Made by a program: the position numbers and the translations under genes
Part shown: in pieces, positions 56,376 to 64,000 of the stretch
Layout: each line of letters opens with the position of its first letter
Position numbering within the stretch: the first letter of the stretch is position 1
Notes under the pieces: generated by a model
Told to the model about the DNA's origin: nothing
Database searches by the model: none
What the model saw: the letters and a program-made list of their open reading frames with translations, nothing else
Assembly (NCBI GenBank): GCA_949825065.1
Contig: OX463848.1
Coordinates: forward strand, 30,261,549-30,325,548
Length of the DNA: 64,000 nt
Direction of reading: 5' to 3'
Origin: Odontocerum albicorne
Lineage: Eukaryota; Arthropoda; Insecta; Trichoptera; Odontoceridae

Positions 56376-59094
56376 CCTGCAAAAGAAAAGTAATTTATTA
56401 ATAGTCATAATTTAATTGGAACAAATGGAAAGAAGCATAAATATAGATAATACAAGCACCAAATGATTTTAATAAATATAATCTTGAGAATAAATATTGA
56501 TCTAAGTGAGGATCAGAGTTAAATTTTAATATTAAAATTGAATATTTTGTATGTTAATTTTATCCGCTGATATTATAATATATTAACCAGTGAATTTCAC
56601 CTGGAATTCTGAGTAATACCTTTACCCAAGCTACTGTTCATTGTGGGACCAACTATCATATCCCAAATAGTGAAAGTTCAATGGTTTTATGAGAGCACAT
56701 AATATAGAAAGCCAGAACTCTTATGCAATGACCATAGCTACGGAAAAAAACAGTGCAGTTTATTTGCAATTGTGTACATGGAATGTTCAAACAATAATCA
56801 AGACTGGAAAAATGGAGGAAATCACTGGAAAACTAAAAATTATTGCATGAAAATGACAGCCTTACAATATATATGCTGAAAGATGCAGGACGGATAGAAA
56901 AGAGCAGTACAGGAAAACCTCGTTCAATGCGATTCATTGTCTGTAATTACCTCACGGTAAGCGAAATGGTGTAAATCGAATACAATAAACAATAGAATCA
57001 ATTCTAATTAATCAACTAATCCATAATTGAGTTCGATAAAAATACACTACATATAAGTTTTATTAGAGGATCAAACTATCAATGAATGAATCTTTATATA
57101 CTGAATGAATACAAAATTAAATGATAAACTAGTTTTTGCAAAATATTGGAGCAACAATGTTTGAATAGAGCTTGACTCATGTCATAATGTAATTTTTGAT
57201 AGCTGGCGATTGCTTTGTTTAAAATTCAGCATATTTCAGTTTTTCTTTCCATATTCGGGTCTGAATCTAATAAAATTTCCTTTTTGCGCTCGATGTTATC
57301 AAATGCTCGCCCGAGTTATTTTGCAGATAACTTCTTAACAATCTATTCTTGTTCTTGCAAACACTCCTTATCTTTTTCTTCTTCATATGTAAGCTGTTCT
57401 TATAGTTGAAGATCATTCTCGCTTAGCTCTTCTGAATGAGGGTTAACGATAACTGCGTTCTGATTAATCAGCTGCTTAAAGCGGATAATAGCATAATATT
57501 TTTAAGCAAGCTAATTAATGTTCATTCAAATCAAATTCGTGTTAAGCGAGGTTTTTGTATAGTGTTCGACAGTGGATATCGTGGTAAGCATGTATGTCAC
57601 TAATTTAATTGTAACAGGCAAAGCTCAAGACAATGTACCGGACTTGAGTTGAATAAATTAAAGACTATGCAAGTTCCGTGCGAAAGGAAAAATGTTTAAC
57701 ATTACAAAGCACCACTAAATAAGTTCAGGTTGAATTATGCCGGAAAATTTGTCACAACCAGGATGCTTATAATTTATAATAAGTATATTATTCAACAGAC
57801 TACTGGCACTGGTAATTCTGCCTCCGATGTCTGTGCAGATATTTAAATTATTACATCAAAATAATGATGATGCATCAAATGGGGATAATTATTAAAAACC
57901 TTGTGGCGATTAAAAAAAATAAGTAAGTGGCCATTAACTAGCTAGCCTTATAAATCAATTCAATTGAAATGTATTGTGATAAATCAATAGAAAAATTACG
58001 TTGTTTTATAATTTAGTTTATTCCATTAACTGTATCAATTCATTGTAAATCACAACTTTCTGACTTCCTTCTATATTCTGAACTCCGCATAATGTTTCTG
58101 ACATTTGTTACTATAATTCAAACTATATATACAATTTTATACCCTCAAGCCAAGCTTTTATTTAAATTGACACTAACGTCAGAATGAGTGTTTCAAAATA
58201 TTTTAGTTAAAAGAACATAGATCTTCAAACCAGGATTAAAAAAATTTAAAAGAACAAAGATCTTCAAACCAGGCTTAAAACAATGTTATAAAAGTATTTG
58301 ACTTCTCATTTATTTTCAATGTTAATGATTAATTGAGAGCTATAAATGATAACAAAATATCCAATTCGTGATATAGTATTGCGTACCTCCAAAATTAAGC
58401 GACAATATTAAAAATATTTAAACTTTTAAAATGACGTTTGACGTGATAATTTGAAAATATTTTCCTCAACTATGCTTTAACTAAAAATAGCTTTAAAAAT
58501 TTAATTAATTCATTTGAAAGAAACGAACCTCAAATATTCTCAGAAATAAAATTTTGATTAAAGTTCATAGAAAAAGGCATTTTTTTCTTCTGGTGATATA
58601 TTCGCAGATTGGATATATATATCTCTCTCTCTCTCTTTGAATAATGGCCGTGAACTCCTATATATGGAGTATACGCCACAGATTGGATATATTATGGAGC
58701 ATTCACATTGAACGTAAGTTATCAATCAAAGGACTTGGCTGCTGATTTGCTTTAGGATTAGTATAGATCATTTTTTACTGCAAACTATATTTTTAATTGG
58801 TTGTTTATATTTCAAGGTCACGTGATAATTATACCATGGTGTATACTTCTACATACGAAATTGGGCACCAGCACATCATTGTGATCGTATTGATATGCAT
58901 CTGAAATATGTAAAACTATGCTTTTTAAATATATAATTTTTATTTACCATAGGTCAACACTATATAAAATGTCATTTTTAATATACCAAAATATTATACT
59001 GTCAATTCAATTTTCGTAATAAATATCGGATGAAACGCTTACGAGCTACCTCTGGGTTGACTGTAAAGTAAAATTATATTTTTAAACTAGAAGG
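56376..59094. other. AT-rich DNA upstream of COX14-like gene
   Basis: Presumably holds a 5' exon and promoter of the minus-strand gene, which I could not place. No other gene seen. A (CT)n tract of about 14 bases follows a TA-rich stretch near 58615-58640. Confidence 0.4.
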
Positions 59095-59185
59095 TGTACG
59101 AATGTGCTGAGATAGGAAAGTTTGGTGCTTTGTTCTCTCCGCCTACTCAGAAAGGGAAATAGCATAATGTCATGTGTATGCCAAG
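59095..59185 (+). mobile_element. Non-LTR retroelement 3' terminus (family L1w), copy 6
   Basis: Only the last about 90 bp: GATAGGAAAGTTTGG...TCTCTCCGCCTACTC and a decayed GGGAAATAGCATAATG signature. It aligns with the ends of copies 13278 and 62060. Confidence 0.6.
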
Positions 59186-59762
59186 CCAAATCATCAAATT
59201 CCCTGCTGAAATTTATTTTGAGCATTCGTTTATCGCTGTGAAATTATTATATTTAAAATAAGCTTCCTTAAGCAACATCGAAAGCAATTTTATTTTCAAT
59301 GTGGTAACAATCGTTTAAGATGTACATTTTTTCCAAGAAATATGTGATAACTTTGTGCAAAAATTTCGTCAAAAGATTGTATTGAAACCAATCGCCATAA
59401 CATCTTGGAAAATGGGATGTTTCAAAATATTGGTTGAACAAACAACCTCATGATTAGACGATGGCATACTAATAACCACAAAGAGCTTAATGAAAGATAT
59501 TGGAGAAATATCATCCACTCAAACGTATTGTATCCAAGTTTATACTTCAACAAGAAGGCTGTATTCATATTTCACTACGGTCTTACCACGAGGTTGATAC
59601 AATTAACTTATGGTAAAAAAGTTGCAGATGCACAATAATTCGACATAACACATTGTCAGAAAATAATAAATGCAATCACTGTAGTTTGATGATCATCCTG
59701 CTGTCAATATACGTTCGGCCGAATTGCAGTTCTGCTTTTTGAATAATGAGCATGAACTGATA

Positions 59763-60915
59763 TGAGTGGGTCAGAACCAGACATGACTATCCAACATTTA
59801 TCTTGTTTTGAGATAATTGACTTCAAAGTTGCAGATTTATAATTAAATAAATAAGTAGATTCTAAAAAATATTAATAATATACGTATTTATATCTTGATA
59901 AGAAACAAAATTAGAATTCTTAATAAAAGCAGCATTTATCGATAAAGCCATAGGCATTTTTGGCTCTGAAATACACACTATACTTAAGCATTGTGTGGGT
60001 TAGACATTTTTGGCACTAAAAAAATCTGTAAATTAATAAAAACCATTGTTGCTTAGAATCTTTTTATGAGATTTTATTCCAACATTATAAAAAAATGTTT
60101 CATAAGAATATAATATTTTATTTTACGGTTCATCTTCGCTAAAATCTTCAATGTCACATCCTAAACCAAAATTTTGAACAGTTTCGTCAGTTGGTAAAGA
60201 AATTGTGATACAATGGTGGTGGGCAACCACATCAATTCAAATTACACTATTTTTTCATTCTCAATATTCCAGTAGAGGATATGTATTCCTCACCCAGTTG
60301 TATTTTCCTTTTTTTGATATTCTGTTTATGATTTTCTGGATTTCGAATTCGTTTTTTACAGCTTTACGAGGAGTAGAAAGCAAATTTGGTGTTTCTGTTG
60401 AGTCTTGTGAATTAAATATCGATGTTTCTGCAACAACTAAAAATATAATAAATAAACCCTATTAAAACTATATTTTTTTAAAAAATATTATTAAACAGAA
60501 AAAAATGACATCTAGATCATTTTGTATATGTAAGAGAAAAGATGACTAACCCTTAAATATCAAATAGAAAGTTTGAGAGCTAATATTTTCTAATATGCTT
60601 TAGATATATAATATTTTTTAAATAATGTTGTGTATAAATACCTGTTGTATCAGATAACTCAGTATCCGGGACATATTCACTGTGATCAGTTGAAAAATCA
60701 TCCAAAGTTTCATTGAGCATTCGCAGTATGTCATCTTCATCCGTCATTTTGATGTGGAATAGGCAAATATTGCACTGATAATTTTTTGTTTCTACTTATT
60801 TCCAAAATTTAACGGTAGGTTCTGATAGAAATGGGTATAAAGATGTAGCGTGTGTGCCTAATTCAAACTTTATATTTTTGTGGGATAGTCGAGTCTGGTT
60901 CTGATCCACTCATGT
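59763..60915 (-). mobile_element. DNA transposon remnant with terminal repeats and N-terminal transposase exons
   Basis: Inverted ends of about 28 bp: GAGTGGGTCAGAACCAGAC...GACTATCC at the left, and the same with two changes, reversed, at the right. The minus strand carries two coding pieces of one protein (60747-60642 and about 60436-60260). The C-terminal catalytic part is absent, so this is a deletion derivative. Target duplication not resolved. A second fragment of the same protein family is at 62930-63790. Confidence 0.65.
60260..60747 (-). pseudogene. N-terminal part of an arthropod transposase-like protein, two exons
   Basis: Exon 1 (60747-60642) encodes MTDEDDILRMLNETLDDFST and SEYVPDTELSDTT, ending CAG|GTATTT. 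Exon 2 begins after TATTTTTAG at 60437 with VVAETSIFNSQDSTETPN, then after a frameshift gives KRIRNPENHKQNIKKRKIQL and GEEYISSTG. The second block is a recurrent motif I know from many large, repetitive insect protein families thought to be mobile. I cannot name the superfamily with confidence; Sola is one possibility. Confidence 0.55.
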
Positions 60916-61561
60916 GTGAAAGAGTATACGCCGATGTCAAGTAATGCAATTGCAACTCATTAGTAAATCATTGCCAAGTGGGAATCGAGTATATGCATAA
61001 TTCTTCTTCTTCTTGAATACTAGCCATGAACCATATTATATATAAATATATATACATGAATGCAAAAAAATGTGTCAAAATTGACATTTGTCAAAGCAGG
61101 CCAGAGTAAAAAGTTTTCATTCTATCACATTTGCGTCGTATGAAGTACAACCTGACGGGTATAGTGTAAATAAAACAAAATTGTGACATTTATAAATCTA
61201 TGGACTGTCCCGAACTGGGTTATTTTGTCGAAACGTATAAAATATTAAAACTTTATTAACACAAATCACCACCCTAATCGAAAACATGACAATGACTAAT
61301 CAGTAATTTCCAGTCCTAAGCTAACCGTCTGTTTTATCTAGTGTAATGTGAATCAGTGACAATACATATTCAATTACTCATTTTTAAACAATGAACACTT
61401 GTTAATTTATTTTCTTATAATTGTTACGGTTGGATTTTTTTCTAATATTTCTGATTTGTTGTTGACAAATCATTCATGCATGCTCATAGTCAGGAGATGT
61501 TTATTTTATGTTGCCAACATCTGTTTGTTTGTAGTATAAATTTTAATGACATATTTCCAAA
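60916..61561 (+). promoter_or_regulatory. Upstream region of the gene starting at 61562
   Basis: AT-rich. A possible splice acceptor (TTGTTTGTAG) lies about 27 bases before the ATG, so a noncoding first exon may exist upstream. No core promoter motif identified. Confidence 0.3.
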
Positions 61562-61687
61562 ATGAATGACGGATCCGAAGACACAGTGAATACTGTAGGT
61601 TCCATCAATAATTGTGAGAGCGATTCAGAATTATTAATCAACAAGAATGATACAACGGAAGAACAGCCAAGAAGACCTGCTTCTAAT
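61562..61687 (+). CDS. First coding exon of an unrecognised gene continuing beyond the window
   Basis: 42 codons, MNDGSEDTVNTVGSINNCES to RRPASN, then a consensus donor AAT|GTAAGT. The start context CAAAATGAA is good for insects. The peptide is acidic and hydrophilic and includes DSELLI, which fits an acidic dileucine sorting signal and could mean a membrane protein of the endolysosomal system. That is inference. No downstream exon is visible in the window. The intron contains at least two transposon fragments. Confidence 0.6.
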
Positions 61688-62059
61688 GTAAGTATTTTTT
61701 CAACCTTGTTTTTAATATAATCTATTTGTTGTAATTTTATATTTTAACTAGTAGGTTGCTTTATTTGACATGTCTACCATATTGTTGATTTTTTATGTTT
61801 CAAACTGGAATACGAGTAATTCACAAACATGAAATAGATTAACCTGAAGGATTGTCTTTTTTAATTTCAAACAGCTGTCAAATGGTACAAAAGATGTATG
61901 AAAAGGTGTAAAAGACTTGAAAAAAGGAAAAACATCAGGTTGTGATGAAGGGAGCAGAGAACTAATATTTTGGGTGACAGATGGTAACAAATAATCGAGT
62001 GGCTGAAACAGTTTTCAACAAATGTTGAGAATCTGACTATACACTGAAAAACTGGATGT

Positions 62060-62765
62060 TTGCAGTGACTGTTCTGTTATATAAATGTAAGGGTGTAAGG
62101 AAGGAGTGTGGAAGTTACACAACCTTAAGCTTACTTAGTGTAGTAAGTAAAATTTACAGATTTTTTTATTATAAAGAGTGAGAAGAAAGTGTGGGATGCT
62201 CTGGGTGCCTTTTTAACTAGAAGAGGATGGGTAGATCAGATTTTCTCATTACGTATGTACGGTTGTGTTAAAATGTATGACAAAAAATGATAGTCTACAA
62301 CAGTATTCTAATACCAACTTTGATGTATGGAAGTGAAACATGGATGTGCACAAAGACTGAAAGAAGCTGAATAAATATTGTAGAAATGTGTGCACTGAAA
62401 GGAATATATGGGGTGAAAATGTATGGCAGAATATGAAATGAGGTAATCAGAGATGAATGATGTATTAAGTAAGACCAAGAAGAGCAGGGCATGTAGAATG
62501 AATAAATGAAGAAACATTTACTAAAAAAATAAACACTGCAAATGTGAGTGAAAGGCCTTATAAATTAAGACCTAAGAAAGCATGGTTGAATCAAGTGAAT
62601 GATATGTTGAAAGAATGAAATGTAAAATTTCAGAAATTATAGGATTTATGTAAGAAGGTGTATGGATGTCGAAGAGGCGAAAGATGTGTGTCGTGATATG
62701 AAAGTCGGCATTATCTCCTCTCTGCCTACCCTGACAGGGAAACGGCGTGATGTTATGAATCGTCG
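62060..62765 (+). mobile_element. Non-LTR retroelement (family L1w), copy 7, longest 3' portion
   Basis: Begins with RT block remnants (YTTLSLLSVVSKIY, then a G-x-x-x-x-R-x-G-R-S-D-F-L piece), then PTLMYGSETWMC and the C-terminal RRCMDVEEAKDVCRDMKV. It ends with the best 3' signature of the family, GGGAAACGGCGTGATGTT. Many stops. Lies inside the first intron of the 61562 gene. Confidence 0.8.
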
Positions 62766-62929
62766 CTTAGCTAACAACACTGCGCAAGTCGAAAATTATC
62801 AGTTTTCACATTTGAATGTCATTGGATAGATCTTTCTAGCGCGCGTCGAACCACCAATGAAATTCTCGACATTTTAAAAAAATGTATCAGCGCGCAAGTT
62901 TTCTAGACAACACCGCCCAAGTTTTCATT

Positions 62930-63790
62930 CCGTCATAATATTGTGTTCGACTTGCATGAATTAGGACCAACAGAGAGCATTTGTATGCTCTCATGTTTTA
63001 AACATTGAAAAGAAGACAACAAAAATCTAGAATCGAAAAGAAGTGAAAGCCGTACATATTTTCTAACTATCAATAAAAAACGTTACCAAGTATGTAAAAA
63101 AATGTTCTTGGCTACATTTCGCGTAAAGTAGTGGTTCATTAGATACTGGTTGGAAAAAATTAATTGTGCCATGCCTCCAGATTCTATAAGTTCTCAGAAA
63201 GGACGAAGAGCACCGAAGAAAAGTGATGCTCAAGAATATTTAGAGAACTCCTTAGCAGGTCTTCCAAAGATGCCATCCCATTACTGCGGTGCAAGTACGT
63301 AGAGGGAATATTTGAAACCAATTTTCCAAAACATGACCGTCTTGTATAATAAATACAAAGAGATGTGTGAGTTCGAGACCAAAGAATGTGTTGGCCGAAA
63401 ATTGTTTGATCATATATTTTTAAAATTCAACTTGAGTCTATTTCATCCAAAGAAGCGTCAATGTGAAAACTGGAAACATTACTGACGAAGAGTACGTGCA
63501 ACATATAACAAAAAAAGATCGAGCCAGGAAAGAAAAAGACACTGATAAATCCTATGCACAAGCAGAAATATGTCATGTATTCACATTCACACAGGATGTC
63601 GAGTCTGTTAAATTGGCACCGTATCTTCAAGCTAGTGCAGGGCTATTTATTATAAAACTAAACTGTGTGTCCACAATTTCACATTGTACAACTTGGCAAA
63701 CAAAGAAGTGATGTGCTATTGGTTTGATGAATCGAACAGCACGCTTGAAGCCTCAGTATTTGCATATTATTTACTTGATCATTTAGATAA
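62930..63790 (+). pseudogene. Middle part of the same arthropod transposase-like family
   Basis: Plus-strand frames, with several stops and shifts, give SESRTYFLTINKKRYQVCKK, MFLATFRV, WFIRYWLEKINCAMPPDSIS, GLPKMPSHYCGAS, LSLFHPKKRQCENW, TGNITDEEYVQHITKKD, YKTKLCVHNFTLYNLANKEV and CYWFDESNSTLEASVFAYYL. It stops abruptly at LDNVPDGAQRL where a different, GC-richer sequence begins. The family is multicopy in many insects and probably encoded a DDE-type transposase. The K-K-x-x-C-x-x-W segment may be part of a Zn-binding knuckle. Confidence 0.6.
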
Positions 63791-63809
63791 TGTACCGGAC
63801 GGGGCACAA

Positions 63810-64000
63810 AGACTGTAGATAGGCACGTTGTTTGCCGCGTAGCGCTCAGAGAATCGAGGTAGCGAATTCCGTAGCGAAGATCCAGTAGAAGAAGAAGAAG
63901 GTAGCAGGGAGAGATTCCTCTCAGGCAGTCGAAGTAGGGTAGCGGGTCTCAAGTAAAACACGGTAAAGTCGGTAGTACTGAGAATATATTTTCCAAAATC
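63810..64000. other. GC-richer sequence at right edge, probable start of another insertion
   Basis: The sequence after AAAGACTGTAGATAGGCACG has no similarity to the transposase-like frame before it. It is richer in G+C and contains a purine-rich AGAAGAAGAAGAAGG run. It could be the beginning of an LTR (TGTAGATAGG at 63813), but the other end lies outside the window. Confidence 0.35.

Noticed and set aside
61018..61060. Short direct-repeat similarity to 58636 and 59737 (TTGAATA..ATGAAC)
   Set aside because: Too short and AT-rich to separate from chance, except for the part that forms the element ends at 59763 and 60915.

Overview
The window is AT-rich, intron-rich animal DNA, almost certainly insect. 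It carries animal housekeeping genes with GT-AG introns. Its repeats are typical of insects: mariner elements of three subfamilies, hAT, TTAA-flanked MITEs, non-LTR retroelements and tRNA-derived SINEs. I cannot name the insect order from sequence alone.

Host genes, left to right: (1) 1-99, minus strand, the N-terminus of release factor eRF3, running off the left edge. (2) 2908-15946, plus strand, a complete seven-exon Cyclin A (412 aa). (3) 27780-39860, minus strand, a complete seven-exon G-protein alpha subunit (362 aa), probably of the insect-specific Gf class. (4) 47613-49781, plus strand, an intact single-exon SDA1 homologue (722 aa) for 60S ribosome biogenesis. (5) 56128-56367, minus strand, a 79-aa COX14-like mitochondrial protein. 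(6) 61562-61687, plus strand, the first coding exon of an unrecognised gene that continues past the right edge. All splice junctions given for Cyclin A and G-alpha keep the reading frame. The genes are unrelated neighbours, not an operon.

Most remaining structure is mobile DNA, much of it nested. A SINE sits inside a mariner in Cyclin A intron 3, and a second copy of that mariner in a G-alpha intron preserves the empty site. Two mauritiana-type mariners lie as an inverted pair in one G-alpha intron, and one of them interrupts a TTAA-flanked MITE. One hAT element has perfect 8-bp target duplications. One non-LTR retroelement family left about eight fragments. Two further fragments, at 59.76-60.92 kb and 62.93-63.79 kb, come from a transposase-like family I recognise only by pattern. 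About 12 kb between Cyclin A and G-alpha (15.95-27.78 kb) is very AT-rich with no convincing gene.

I see no CRISPR arrays, rRNA genes, complete tRNA genes, prophages or operons. Every transposase I could read is broken by stops, frameshifts, deletions or a lost catalytic residue. Identity statements rest on reading motifs by eye, with no database search.
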